Assembly (NCBI GenBank): GCA_902802535.1
Contig: CADCML010000008.1
Span: 1 to 57,571 of the forward strand
DNA length: 57,571 nucleotides
Source of the DNA: an uncultured Bacteroidia bacterium
Lineage (GTDB): Bacteria; Bacteroidota; Bacteroidia; Bacteroidales; F082
Reading direction: 5' to 3'
In this document: positions 1 through 8,660 of the stretch, piece after piece
Layout: the number at the start of each line of letters is the position of its first letter
How positions within the stretch are numbered: the stretch's first letter is position 1
The notes under the pieces: model-generated
What the model saw: the letters and a program-made list of their open reading frames with translations, nothing else
The model's database searches: none
Told to the model about the DNA's origin: nothing
Position numbers and translations under genes: made by a program

Positions 1-207
1 GAGAAGGTCGTCGTATTTGTTCGTCGAAAGTTGGATGATTCGGTAGACGGTCTTCTTGATTATGAATTTGATTATGAAGTAGATAATAATGCTTACAATT
101 ACCACCGACAAAGCGGCAACCGTTTCGGCAATGCTTGTCGAAAGGCTTTGGCTAAGGCCCATCCTGAGATTGAGGTTTTTCAGGATTTCAATATATTTTT
201 GTATCAT
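1..207 (-). CDS. MscS-family mechanosensitive channel, N-terminal part only
   Basis: The reading frame starts at 207 and runs off the left edge, so only about 69 residues are visible. After a short polar N-terminus comes one long hydrophobic helix (about residues 28-50), followed by a basic segment and a motif ending KYDDLL. That arrangement, TM helix then positively charged linker then Trp/Tyr-Asp-Asp, is what I recall for the YbdG-like branch of MscS channels, which release solutes on hypo-osmotic shock. Its ATG overlaps the stop of the upstream LtaS-like gene (ATGA), so the two are probably co-transcribed and translationally coupled. The pore and beta domains lie outside the window, so family assignment is tentative. 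Confidence 0.5.
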   Translation of the reverse strand, partial: MIQKYIEILKNLNLRMGLSQSLSTSIAETVAALSVVIVSIIIYFIIKFIIKKTVYRIIQLSTNKYDDLL

Positions 208-2204
208 GGCGTTTCGTGGATACTGTCTGAATCAATTACTGTTTCTTCTTTTACTTTTAACATGTTGTTTATCATGCCGTTGTTGTATTCTTGGACAACT
301 TTGTACAGCTTGTCGAACACATCGGGACACTGCAGTCGGTCAATGAGGTTGTCGTTCAACAGCGTGTCGCTGATGGGCTTGAAGATGCCGAAGGGTCGTT
401 CGCCGTCTGACTGCACCAAATAAGTGCCGTCACAATATTGGTAGGTGAGGTTGTAGTAGCTGAAAAACGATGGTTCGCTGATGGAGTCGAACAGGTTGCG
501 GCCAAACGAAAACAGCGTGTCGTTGACCCCAAGCACCGACAGGATGGATGGACCGAGGTCAATCTGTTGGGCTATCTCTGAGCTTTGCAAGGGCTTGATT
601 TTTTTCGGATAATAGAATGCTATCGGGATGGAGTACATGCCCCAAACATTGCTGTATTCGGGTTGGAAGTGCTCGCTGTTGGAATAATCTGCCGTGATTA
701 CAAACAAGGTATGGTCAAACCAAGGCATCTTCGAAGCGGTCTCGAAAAAGCGCTTCAGTGAGCAGTCGACGTAGTAGACGGTCTTCTCGAAACCTGTCCA
801 GAAATAGCTCTCTTCGGGCAGCACGAAATCCTTCGGGACTTTATAGGGATAGCGTGACGACAGGGTGTAAATCGTCGTGGCAAAAGGCTCGTGGACACGG
901 TTCAAGGTTTTGGCGCCATATTGCAGGAAAGGCCCGTCATAAATGCCCCATTGCCCATCGAAATCGCTGTCGTCGTCATACTCGATGCGACCGAAATACT
1001 TGCTGAATCCGGCGCGACGCGAGAAGTCATCGAAGCCTTGAATGCCGTTCTTGCCGCCGTGCATGAAGATGGTGTTGTATCCCCGTTTTTGCAGGTGCTG
1101 GCAGTAGGCGTCAAAGTCATTGTCGGCGTAGGGCGACCTCACGAAGTCGTTCTCCATCATCGAAGGGATGCTGGCCAAGATGGCTGGCAGCACCTCCAAA
1201 CTCCTTCGGCTGTTCGACATGCCGTTGAAGGTGAGGCTTTGGCCGAGAATGGAGTCGAGGAAAGGCGTAAGCTCAAACCGACGGTCGTGGCTGTAGTAGC
1301 CAATCATTTCCTGCCCCATGTTTTTCATGATGATGACGACCACATTCGTGGGAACACTGTCTACGGCCAACGTGTCGACCTCGATGAAACGGTTGGCAGT
1401 CAGGTCGTAATGGATGGGGGAGAAATCGCTGTCGTATTGCCCCTCGCGCGCTTTCAACTCGGTTTCGTGTGTGGTGATGAGGCAGAACGGCGTGTTGAGC
1501 AGAATGGGGGCGTTTTGCGGGTTGGTGTATTGCATGGCCGTTTCCACCGAGAGGGGTTGGGGTTGTATGCCGCCATGATTGGCAAGGATGGCAAGCAAAA
1601 GCATGACCACCAGACTAATGGATTGTCGCAGTTGCCAATGGGGTTTCTCTTCCTTTTCTGGCTTTCGGATTTTGGTGTGCTGCGCTACCACAATGATAAT
1701 CAGCACAAAAAGGATGTATATGACCAACAAGTACCAATAGTCGAAAAAGACCTGTCGCACCACGCCAAACGACACCTCGTCGGAATGGCTCAGGAGCTTG
1801 ATGAAATCGACGGTGAGGTGTTTCCCGAAAAAATGGAAACAGACGATGTCCATGAAATTCAACAAGATGATGAAAGCATTGCCGATGACATACAGAAAGT
1901 CGATGACACCTTGAAGCCTCTTGTTGTAAATGACGCGCGTGGGAAAACAATAGAAAATGAGGCTGGGGATATTGATGCCGAAAACAATGGGCAAGTCGAA
2001 TCTCATGCCATAGAAATACAACGCCGTTGCCTGTCCTATTTCCAACTGGTGGAAAAAATTAATGTTGAACATATAGAGCATCCATCGGCTGATGCTCAGG
2101 GCCATAAGGGTGGTGAGCAGCCTGTAGAGCAGCAGCATGTATGGCATAGAAAGCCATTCCTGGAATTTCTCTTTTTGAGTCTTACGGCGCATTATTTTGT
2201 CCAT
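204..2204 (-). CDS. LtaS-like (sulfatase-fold) inner-membrane protein with substituted active-site residues
   Basis: About 666 residues: five N-terminal hydrophobic segments, then an extracytoplasmic alkaline-phosphatase/sulfatase-fold domain of the LTA synthase / phosphoglycerol transferase family. The family framework is clear (NVVVIIM, LPAILASIPS, HGG.NG..GFDDF, YTLSS, TLFVITAD). Several residues that normally bind metal or substrate are changed. The acidic residue after NVVVIIM is Lys (codon 1323-1325), the His of the SSHHPY motif is Arg (852-854), and the His of the ADH motif is Tyr (684-686). These suggest it no longer acts as a Mn-dependent transferase. I chose the start at 2204 (MDKIMRRK) because the longer start at 2246 would overlap the promoter of the divergent peptidase gene. 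The gene is translationally coupled to the MscS-like gene downstream. Confidence 0.85.
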   Translation of the reverse strand: MDKIMRRKTQKEKFQEWLSMPYMLLLYRLLTTLMALSISRWMLYMFNINFFHQLEIGQATALYFYGMRFDLPIVFGINIPSLIFYCFPTRVIYNKRLQGVIDFLYVIGNAFIILLNFMDIVCFHFFGKHLTVDFIKLLSHSDEVSFGVVRQVFFDYWYLLVIYILFVLIIIVVAQHTKIRKPEKEEKPHWQLRQSISLVVMLLLAILANHGGIQPQPLSVETAMQYTNPQNAPILLNTPFCLITTHETELKAREGQYDSDFSPIHYDLTANRFIEVDTLAVDSVPTNVVVIIMKNMGQEMIGYYSHDRRFELTPFLDSILGQSLTFNGMSNSRRSLEVLPAILASIPSMMENDFVRSPYADNDFDAYCQHLQKRGYNTIFMHGGKNGIQGFDDFSRRAGFSKYFGRIEYDDDSDFDGQWGIYDGPFLQYGAKTLNRVHEPFATTIYTLSSRYPYKVPKDFVLPEESYFWTGFEKTVYYVDCSLKRFFETASKMPWFDHTLFVITADYSNSEHFQPEYSNVWGMYSIPIAFYYPKKIKPLQSSEIAQQIDLGPSILSVLGVNDTLFSFGRNLFDSISEPSFFSYYNLTYQYCDGTYLVQSDGERPFGIFKPISDTLLNDNLIDRLQCPDVFDKLYKVVQEYNNGMINNMLKVKEETVIDSDSIHETP

Positions 2205-2210
2205 ATAGGC

Positions 2211-2242
2211 TTGCAAAAATAGACAAAAAAGCTGTACCTTTG
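2211..2242 (+). promoter_or_regulatory. Bacteroidetes-type promoter for the M23 peptidase gene
   Basis: A TTG at 2211-2213 (-33 region) and TACCTTTG at 2235-2242 (-7 element) fit the Bacteroidetes primary sigma-factor consensus. They lie 25 bases upstream of the peptidase ATG. Confidence 0.65.
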
Positions 2243-2267
2243 CCAAAATTCAAACAACAAGGTTCCT

Positions 2268-3980
2268 ATGATGAAAAAAATGTGTTCTCTGTTGGTTTTG
2301 TTCGTTTTGGCGTTTCCTTTGGCGACCCTCGCGCAAACGTTTCCCCAATACGGCAAACCGGTTGACATCCCGATTCAATTGTCTGCCACTTTTGGTGAGC
2401 TTCGTCCCAACCATCTCCATGCCGGCCTCGACATCAGGACGCAGGGCGTAGAGGGCAAGAAGGTGTTTGCCGTTGCCGATGGCTATATCAGCCGTATCGG
2501 TGTGTCGCCATACGGTTATGGTAACGTGCTGTATATCACGCATTATGACGGATTTACCACGGTATATGCCCACCTGCAACGCTTCTCGGGCGAAGTGGCC
2601 AAATATGTGAAACATTACCAATACGAACACAAAAAATTCACTTCGCAAATCTATCCCGACAAGGACAAGTTTCCGGTGAAAAAGGGCGACGTGATTGCCT
2701 ATTCAGGCAATTCGGGCGGCTCGGGCGGACCACATTTGCATTTTGAGATTCGCCATACGGCCAGCGAAAAACCTGTCAACCCGATGTTTTTCGGCTACAA
2801 GATTACGGACAACACGCGTCCGCTCATACAAGGCGTTTCACTCTATCCTTTGGGCGAGGAATCGACTTTGGAAGGTGGCAAGGAACCGATGTATCTCTCT
2901 GTGAATGAAGGTAAAAATGGGGTTTATAGTCTGAAAGAACGGGAATATGTGCATGGCAATGGCGACATTGCTTTTGGCATCCGAACCTTCGATCAAGTGG
3001 GCACTTCGACCAACAAGAACGGCCCTTATCTTTATGAGCTTTACCTTGACGACGAACTTGCCTTCCAGGTGGAGGCCGACAGCTTCTCCTACAGCGAGAC
3101 ACGTTATGTCAACAGCCTGCTCGACTACCGCCACCACAAAGAGAAAAAAACGAGTTACGTGCGCACCGAAACCGACCCGAACAACAAGCTGCACATGATC
3201 AAAAAGAAGAACGGAACGGTCAGGGTGGAGGAAGGCGACACGGTGAATGTTCGTTTCAAAATATCTGATTATGTGGGTAATATCTCTTCGATTTCTTTCA
3301 AATTGGTGGGTACGGCTCCGGTCGAAGTTGAGCCTCCCATGCATCGCCGCAGTGAGTATTTCGTGAAAGCCGACGGCTCCATGAACAGTGACATCACGAT
3401 TGAGGCGTTCAGCGTTTCGATGGAGAAAAACACCTTCTTCCGCGACGAATGGGTACAGACCGGACAGCGCGATGCAAAAGGTTGCTGCTCACGAATTTAC
3501 CGTTTCGGTGACGAGGGCATGACCACCTTCAAGAAGTTCACGGTGCGCCTCCGTCCCAACGAGGAATGGGCTTCAGATTCGAGGCTGTATATTGCCAGCA
3601 TTGACAGAAACGGCAAGGTGACATCCTTGGGCGGCAAGATGCAGAACGGCTGCTTGGAGGTCAAGACCTTCACCATGGGCGAGTACACCATCAAGGTCGA
3701 CTCGGTTGCGCCCACGGTCAAAGCGTCCAACTTCAAGGACGGGCAAGCCGTGAGCACACTTAAATCGCTGCGTTTCAAGATTTCCGACGACATGACGGGC
3801 ATCGAAACCTACGACATTTATTTGGACGATGTGTGGGTGCTGGGCCAATACGACGCCAAGAACGCCTTGCTCTATTACGAGTTCGACGAGAAAATGAAGA
3901 AAGGCACCAACAACGTGAAGGTCGTAGTTACCGATGGAGTGGGGAACAAGAAGACCGGAAAATGGAAAGTGGTGTATTAA
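2268..3980 (+). CDS. Exported M23 (LytM-type) zinc metallopeptidase
   Basis: A 570-residue protein with an N-terminal signal peptide (KK then a hydrophobic stretch, cleavage probably after TLAQ, residue 23). The LytM domain occupies about residues 35-175 with an intact active site: HxxxD (His51, Asp55), YAHL (His102) and HLHFE (His156, His158). Such enzymes cut peptide cross-links in peptidoglycan or act on secreted peptides. The C-terminal 390 residues look like beta-rich Ig-like modules, including a final segment typical of periplasmic or surface proteins. It is divergent from the LtaS-like gene and has its own promoter. A second in-frame ATG sits immediately after the first (2271). Confidence 0.9.
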   Translation: MMKKMCSLLVLFVLAFPLATLAQTFPQYGKPVDIPIQLSATFGELRPNHLHAGLDIRTQGVEGKKVFAVADGYISRIGVSPYGYGNVLYITHYDGFTTVYAHLQRFSGEVAKYVKHYQYEHKKFTSQIYPDKDKFPVKKGDVIAYSGNSGGSGGPHLHFEIRHTASEKPVNPMFFGYKITDNTRPLIQGVSLYPLGEESTLEGGKEPMYLSVNEGKNGVYSLKEREYVHGNGDIAFGIRTFDQVGTSTNKNGPYLYELYLDDELAFQVEADSFSYSETRYVNSLLDYRHHKEKKTSYVRTETDPNNKLHMIKKKNGTVRVEEGDTVNVRFKISDYVGNISSISFKLVGTAPVEVEPPMHRRSEYFVKADGSMNSDITIEAFSVSMEKNTFFRDEWVQTGQRDAKGCCSRIYRFGDEGMTTFKKFTVRLRPNEEWASDSRLYIASIDRNGKVTSLGGKMQNGCLEVKTFTMGEYTIKVDSVAPTVKASNFKDGQAVSTLKSLRFKISDDMTGIETYDIYLDDVWVLGQYDAKNALLYYEFDEKMKKGTNNVKVVVTDGVGNKKTGKWKVVY

Positions 3981-4019
3981 TCCAAATAGTTTTTCGCAAA
4001 GTCATTTGGCGTATGGTAC

Positions 4020-4044
4020 GGTAAGTGCAAAATTTGCACATACC
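4020..4044. promoter_or_regulatory. Long dyad (operator-like) upstream of the RhuM-Fic gene
   Basis: GTGCAAAATTTGCAC at 4025-4039 is a perfect 15-bp palindrome. It is extended on either side by GGTA (4020-4023) and TACC (4041-4044), with one A:A mismatch on each side. It lies about 115 bases before the next start codon. A related inverted repeat, AATGTGCA then five T then TGCACATT, occurs inside that gene at 4342-4362. An autoregulatory operator is possible; no T-tract follows, so it is not a typical terminator. Confidence 0.4.
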
Positions 4045-4128
4045 ACTTTCCGAGACAAAAATCCATCATGAACACGCATTTCTTGCGTCTTGTTAAAGCT
4101 TGTGCTGTGATTTGGCACATAGTTTCCG

Positions 4129-4136
4129 TATCTTTG
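4129..4136 (+). promoter_or_regulatory. -7 promoter element (TATCTTTG) for the RhuM-Fic gene
   Basis: TATCTTTG followed by GC lies 22 bases before the ATG at 4159. It matches the TAnnTTTG consensus seen at many genes in this window. Confidence 0.6.
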
Positions 4137-4158
4137 CAGCGACAAACCCACCACACCT

Positions 4159-5124
4159 ATGGAAAATCAAATCGTCATATACCAAACCGATAATGGCCAG
4201 ACTGCAATTGACGTTCGACTGGAGAATGAAACCGTTTGGCTTACGCAAGCACAAATGACAGAATTGTTTCAAAAAGACAGAACTGTTATCACACGTCATA
4301 TTAATAATGTTTTTGCAGAGGGAGAACTTGATGAGAAAAGCAATGTGCATTTTTTGCACATTCCTTTTTCTGACAAGCCAGTAAAGTTTTATAGCCTTGA
4401 CGTCATCATCTCCGTGGGCTATCGCGTGAAAAGCCAACGCGGCGTGCAGTTCCGCCAATGGGCCAACAAAGTGCTGAAAGACTATTTGATAAAAGGCTAT
4501 GCCTTGAACGAAAAGATACGTCGAAGCCAAATTGGCGAGCTGCGCCAGTTGGTGCAAATGGTGGGTCGGACGCTACAAAACCAACCTCTGCTGAAAAACG
4601 ACGAGAACCAAGCCTTGTTTGACATTGTTGTAGATTACACTTATGCTTTGGATACACTTGACGACTACGACTACCAACGCTTGGGTGTAAAAGAGACCAC
4701 CCAAGAGGAAAAGTTTCAGGCGACATACGACAATGCCATGCAGGCCATTGCGGCTTTACGCGAGAAGTTTGGCGGCAGTTCGCTTTTCGGCAACGAAAAA
4801 GACGATTCTTTCAAAAGCAGCATAGGGCAGATTTACCAAACTTTCGGCGGCAACGACCTTTATCCTAGCGTGGAGGAAAAAGCGGCCATGTTGCTGTATC
4901 TCGTTACAAAGAACCATTCGTTTAGCGACGGCAACAAACGTATTGCTGCCACTTTATTCCTGTGGTTCCTCAACAACAACGGCATCCTCTACCGCGAGGA
5001 TGGCAGCAAACGCATTGCCGATAACACCCTTGTTGCGCTCACGTTGATGATTGCCGAAAGCAAACCCGAGGAGAAAGATGTCATGGTGAAGGTGGTGGTG
5101 AACTTGATCAACCAAAAAAACTAA
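4159..5124 (+). CDS. RhuM-family protein with C-terminal Fic/Doc domain
   Basis: 321 residues. Residues 1-120 have the RhuM / virulence-protein signature (VWLTQAQMTELFQKD, then a V.FYSLDVIISVGYRV segment and QFRQWAN). The C-terminal half is a small Fic/Doc domain with HSFSDGNKR at 253-261, which keeps the catalytic His and the Asn-Lys-Arg anion-binding loop. Fic proteins transfer AMP or phosphate-containing groups to target proteins. RhuM-Fic fusions are widespread in Bacteroidales as stand-alone genes, often in variable loci, and their substrate is unknown. No inhibitory-helix partner gene is visible next to it. The gene is flanked by envelope genes and looks like a single-gene acquisition. 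Confidence 0.85.
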   Translation: MENQIVIYQTDNGQTAIDVRLENETVWLTQAQMTELFQKDRTVITRHINNVFAEGELDEKSNVHFLHIPFSDKPVKFYSLDVIISVGYRVKSQRGVQFRQWANKVLKDYLIKGYALNEKIRRSQIGELRQLVQMVGRTLQNQPLLKNDENQALFDIVVDYTYALDTLDDYDYQRLGVKETTQEEKFQATYDNAMQAIAALREKFGGSSLFGNEKDDSFKSSIGQIYQTFGGNDLYPSVEEKAAMLLYLVTKNHSFSDGNKRIAATLFLWFLNNNGILYREDGSKRIADNTLVALTLMIAESKPEEKDVMVKVVVNLINQKN

Positions 5125-5189
5125 AGTCCTATGTCCCCCAACCTCCTAAACAATTACGTTTAGCTCGCTGAGGCTATCCTTGCTTCCTG

Positions 5190-6653
5190 TCACCAAACAA
5201 ACTGAAAAGCCCCAATATCAGGCGCGCCAACGCGAGAAACCCCGTCCAAATCAAAAGGCACTTCATTGCCGAACAGCGGGTTGCCCGTTCCGATGACAGG
5301 TGAGGCGATGCTGTCGATGTGGCAGTCGGGCTTCATCTGGTCGACAAAGAACGGGTCGAGATTGAAGAGGCAGTGATTAAAGCCTTCCATGCTGCTGTTG
5401 TATTTCTCCGATTTGATGAGGCAGTGGTCGAAGACATAGATGGAATCGGCTCCAGGGCCGAAAGTGGTCTTGAACTCGTCCTTTTGTTTTCCGTAAATGA
5501 TGCAGTTGTCCATCAACAAACGGAAGGGACAATAGGCTGTCTCATGGGTGCTGCCATCAGTGGCACAATTCGCCACCGTAATGGCATTCTCATTGTTGTT
5601 GTGCTCGTTGGCGTTCCAATAGTTGGCGATGGTGCCATGCACGAAGCGGTAATCTCCGCCAAGAGCCCAGAAATTGGCAAAGCCACAGTTGGCGATGACG
5701 AAGTTCTTGGCCTCAACACGATAAAGAATGGAAAACAACCCGTAGCCGCTCTGGTTTTCGATAATGGTATTGTCAATGAGAAGGTCGCTTCCCGTGGGTT
5801 TCAAAGTGGGTTGGCAGTTGAGGCCGATGGTGCCGTTGCGGATGATGGCGTGGCTGATGCGGTGGTCGGCACCGGCGCGACCATCCATCATCAATATCTG
5901 TTCCCATTGTCCAGGCGTGTTTTGGTAATAAGGCTCCAATCGGTCGCCTTGAACGATGACAGGCTCCTCAGCGGTTCCCTCGATGATGAGTTGGCCGTCG
6001 CTCCACGAAAGGATGCCACCGCCCTGATGGCAATAAACGCGCGTGCCTTCCTCGATTTTCAGGGTTCCATACGAGTTGATGAGCGCATAGCCATAGACGA
6101 CGTAAGGCCTTTCCTTGGTCCACACTGTGGTTTGCAGGCTGTCGGCGACGATATGGTAAGGATAAGGCACATCACCAATGTAAACGACCTTGTCGGCCAC
6201 GATGTAATTGGCGTTTTGTCCCCAAGCCAAAAGCTTGATGGTCTGCGTGTTGCCGTTGGTGACAAACTCCAGTTCGTCTTCCACCACAAAAGGCGTGTTC
6301 AAGTCATTCGGGTTGATGGTGACGCGCAGAAAAGAAAAAAGGCTGTCCTTCGCAGGAATGATCTTGTCGTAAATCTCAGTGTTGCTCTCGCCGTCCACAT
6401 TGAGGCGGAAGGGCGAACTCTCTCCTCCAACCAACCGTATCGAGCTGATTTTCAAGTCGTCGCCATGACGGTTGTAAATCATGAGCTCGTGGGTTGCCGA
6501 ACCTAACGAGGTAAAGACTGTGTCGAAAAGCACCGTATCAGCCGAAAACTCAAGCTTCAGGTTGGAGTCAGGATTGAATTGGCTGTTCTTTTTGCATGCA
6601 TGGCCAGCCAAGAGGAAAACTATGATTATGAATAAGATATGCTTTTTTTTCAT
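5190..6653 (-). CDS. Surface lipoprotein with predicted right-handed beta-helix
   Basis: 487 residues with a lipoprotein signal (KKKH, hydrophobic core, lipobox ending AGHAC; lipidated Cys at residue 20). An N-terminal beta-sandwich-like region (LEFSADTVLFDTVFTSLGSA) is followed by a region rich in short repeated beta turns (G.L.IEEGTRVYCHQGG, then ..HAIIRNG.IGLN), which suggests a parallel beta-helix of the pectate-lyase-like/right-handed type. The C-terminus (DLDGVSRVGAPDIGAFQ) is the ending typical of Bacteroidetes choice-of-anchor/right-handed-helix proteins. No catalytic residues can be assigned, so the function (polysaccharide binding or structural) is unknown. Confidence 0.75.
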   Translation of the reverse strand: MKKKHILFIIIVFLLAGHACKKNSQFNPDSNLKLEFSADTVLFDTVFTSLGSATHELMIYNRHGDDLKISSIRLVGGESSPFRLNVDGESNTEIYDKIIPAKDSLFSFLRVTINPNDLNTPFVVEDELEFVTNGNTQTIKLLAWGQNANYIVADKVVYIGDVPYPYHIVADSLQTTVWTKERPYVVYGYALINSYGTLKIEEGTRVYCHQGGGILSWSDGQLIIEGTAEEPVIVQGDRLEPYYQNTPGQWEQILMMDGRAGADHRISHAIIRNGTIGLNCQPTLKPTGSDLLIDNTIIENQSGYGLFSILYRVEAKNFVIANCGFANFWALGGDYRFVHGTIANYWNANEHNNNENAITVANCATDGSTHETAYCPFRLLMDNCIIYGKQKDEFKTTFGPGADSIYVFDHCLIKSEKYNSSMEGFNHCLFNLDPFFVDQMKPDCHIDSIASPVIGTGNPLFGNEVPFDLDGVSRVGAPDIGAFQFVW

Positions 6654-6670
6654 GACAAAATTTTGAAAAG

Positions 6671-6678
6671 CAAAGATA
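6671..6678 (-). promoter_or_regulatory. -7 element for the beta-helix lipoprotein gene
   Basis: Reads TATCTTTG on the minus strand, 17 bases before the start codon at 6653. Confidence 0.55.
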
Positions 6679-6715
6679 AACTATTATTGGATACGAGCGG
6701 AAACGGATTTTATTG

Positions 6716-6723
6716 TATTTTTG
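6716..6723 (+). promoter_or_regulatory. -7 element for the small outer-membrane protein gene
   Basis: TATTTTTG followed by C on the plus strand, 40 bases before the ATG at 6764. It is divergent from the lipoprotein promoter at 6671-6678. Confidence 0.5.
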
Positions 6724-6763
6724 CGCAAAATAAACTTTGTTGAATTTATAGATTTCATAGGAA

Positions 6764-7324
6764 ATGAAACGTTTTGCGATTGTTGCCTTCATTGGCATGA
6801 TGATTTTCGGTTTTTTCGGTCATGCAACTGCCCAAAGACTCCAAGGAACTCCCGATTTGGGAGGGAAGGTTGTCTATGGCGGAAACTTTGGTTTCGGTCT
6901 GAATAGCAGATACTTAAGACTATCCATTGCGCCTCAGATAGGTTACAGAATCTTCAATCCTTGGGAAATTGGAGTTCGTGGCATCTATGATTTGGACTGC
7001 TATTTCGATAGGTGGAATGGCAATACCTATGGCCATTATTTTGGTGCAGCTCCCTATACGAATGTTCAGATTTACAGGGGCTTGTTTATCCATGTCGAGG
7101 ATGAGATACTGTATGGCATCAGAAGATGGAACCGCGAAACGGTGTCTCGAAGGTGGTACAATACGGTCTTCGTAGGTGGAGGTATCCGACAATATGCCGA
7201 AAATGGCAGTTATGTGTATTTCATGGCGCTTTATAACCTTACTTGGGGCCTTCTCCGACCCAATAATTCCATGGATACGCCCTACGCTTCACCTTTCGCG
7301 ATCCGAGTGGGTTATTGCTTTTAA
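6764..7324 (+). CDS. Small predicted outer-membrane beta-barrel protein, function unknown
   Basis: 186 residues with a signal peptide ([19 protein letters not shown], cleavage after HATAQ). The mature part alternates aromatic and polar residues in strand-like blocks and ends in a C-terminal Phe (GYCF), as expected for an 8- to 10-stranded outer-membrane barrel. No named family is recognised. Its stop codon overlaps the stop of convergent smpB by three bases, leaving no room for a separate terminator. Confidence 0.7.
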   Translation: MKRFAIVAFIGMMIFGFFGHATAQRLQGTPDLGGKVVYGGNFGFGLNSRYLRLSIAPQIGYRIFNPWEIGVRGIYDLDCYFDRWNGNTYGHYFGAAPYTNVQIYRGLFIHVEDEILYGIRRWNRETVSRRWYNTVFVGGGIRQYAENGSYVYFMALYNLTWGLLRPNNSMDTPYASPFAIRVGYCF

Positions 7325-7776
7325 TACATCCGCTCCAACTCCCGTTTCGAGTCCTTGGTTTTCAGGCTTTCGCGCTTGTCGTAGTAGTGCTTGCCTCGGG
7401 CGAGGGCAATGTCCAATTTGGCCAAACCGTTATCATTGATAAATAAGGTGACTGGTACAATGGTGAAGCCTTTTTCCTGCACTTTGTTTTTCAGTTTGCG
7501 CAGTTCGCGGGCGTTGAGAAGCAGCTTGCGGTCGCGTTTTGGGTCGTGGTTGTTGTAGGTGCCTTGGGCGTATTCGGCGATGTGCATCCCTATGACAAAC
7601 AGTTCATTACCCTTGAAACTGCAATACGAATCAGCCAAACTTGCCTTGCCTCCCCGGATGGACTTGATTTCCGTACCGGTCAACACGATGCCCGCCGTGA
7701 GGGTTTCCACGAGGAAATATTCAAACGAGGCGCGTTTGTTCTTTATCTTGATATTGTTGGTGTTCTTTTTGTCCAT
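7321..7776 (-). CDS. smpB: SsrA-binding protein SmpB
   Basis: 151 residues from the start at 7776 ([20 protein letters not shown]). It shows the SmpB core: [33 protein letters not shown] with conserved acidic and Gly residues, PKRDRKLLL and [26 protein letters not shown], plus a basic C-terminal tail. SmpB delivers tmRNA to stalled ribosomes. I rejected an upstream in-frame ATG at 7854 because it would overlap the smpB promoter and the divergent aroC start. The -7 element lies only 8 bases before the chosen start, so the mRNA would be almost leaderless. No tmRNA gene was seen in the window. Confidence 0.95.
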   Translation of the reverse strand: MDKKNTNNIKIKNKRASFEYFLVETLTAGIVLTGTEIKSIRGGKASLADSYCSFKGNELFVIGMHIAEYAQGTYNNHDPKRDRKLLLNARELRKLKNKVQEKGFTIVPVTLFINDNGLAKLDIALARGKHYYDKRESLKTKDSKRELERMY

Positions 7777-7784
7777 AGCGGCTG

Positions 7785-7792
7785 CAAAAGTA
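7785..7792 (-). promoter_or_regulatory. -7 element for smpB
   Basis: Reads TACTTTTG on the minus strand, just upstream of the smpB start at 7776; the 5' leader would be nearly absent. Confidence 0.6.
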
Positions 7793-7823
7793 AATAATTT
7801 CGGCGAAACTGACCAAAAAACCG

Positions 7824-7831
7824 TACTTTTG
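7824..7831 (+). promoter_or_regulatory. -7 element for aroC
   Basis: TACTTTTG five bases upstream of the aroC ATG at 7837. It is divergent from the smpB element, so both divergent promoters fit in about 60 bp. Confidence 0.6.
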
Positions 7832-8277
7832 TCGCTATGAATACGATAGGTCATATTTTTAGGCTAACCACTTTCGGCGAGTCGCACGGCGCGGCCATAG
7901 GCGGTGTCATCGACGGTTGCCCTTCACAATTGAAATTGGATTTTGATTTCATTGATTCTGAACTCAATAGGCGCAAGACGGCGCAATCTTCAACCGCTTC
8001 GCAACGCAAGGAATCCGACCGAGTTGAATGGCTTTCGGGCTTGCTTGATGGCGTGACTTTGGGCACACCGATTGCCTTCATGGTGCGCAATGAGGACTGC
8101 AAACCAGAGGATTACGAGAACTTGAAAGATGTTTATCGTCCTTCGCACGCCGACTTCACCTACGAACAGAAATACGGCCTCCGCGACTGGCGCGGTGGTG
8201 GCAGGGCTTCGGCACGCACCACCTTGCCGATGGTGGTGGCTGGTGCCATTGCCAAGCAGATTTTGAATGAAAAGGGC

Positions 8278-8359
8278 ATCAAGATTTATGCTGAAGTGGT
8301 TTGCATGGGCGATGTGGAATCAAGATTTATGCTGAAGTGGTTTGCATGGGCGATGTGGA
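8278..8359 (+). repeat. 41-bp perfect tandem duplication inside aroC
   Basis: Copies at 8278-8318 and 8319-8359 are identical, and the base following each copy is also the same (A). Forty-one is not a multiple of three, so the second copy breaks the chorismate synthase frame. Confidence 0.97.
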
Positions 8360-8578
8360 ACTGGCTAAAAGAGAAGGAGATACGGTAGGTGGAATCGTGG
8401 AATGTCGCATTACTGGAGTACCGGCTGGCTTGGGCGAACCGATGTTCGGAAAGTTTTCGGCGGAGTTGGCCCATGCCATGTTCAGCTTGCCTGCCGTTAA
8501 GGGTTTTGAGGTAGGCGATGGTTTTGCCTTGGCCAAAATGAAAGGCTCAGAATCCAACGACGCTTTTGTTAATAGGGT

Positions 8579-8660
8579 GGACTTGGGACTTGAGGATGCG
8601 AGACGCGAGACAAATTGCAAGGAAAATAGTCCCATGTCCTACGTCCCACAGTCCTCTGTC
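8579..8660. repeat. REP-like palindromic element with 7-bp periodicity, in frame within aroC
   Basis: The left arm reads in exact 7-bp steps from 8579: GGACTTG, GGACTTG, AGGATGC, GAGACGC, GAGAC. The right arm from 8629 reads GTCCCAT, GTCCTAC, GTCCCAC, then GTCCTCT, the complement of the same GGGAC-N2 theme. The arms are separated by 17 bp and could form a hairpin. A similar element lies at 18147-18208 in intergenic DNA. Confidence 0.6.

Noticed and set aside
891-2222. Long plus-strand open frame (443 codons) opposite the LtaS-like gene
   Set aside because: Antisense shadow: low-complexity composition, no motifs, and the minus strand encodes a clear family protein.
5319-6506. 395-codon plus-strand frame opposite the beta-helix lipoprotein
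   Set aside because: Shadow of the minus-strand gene, Val/Asp-rich with no domain.
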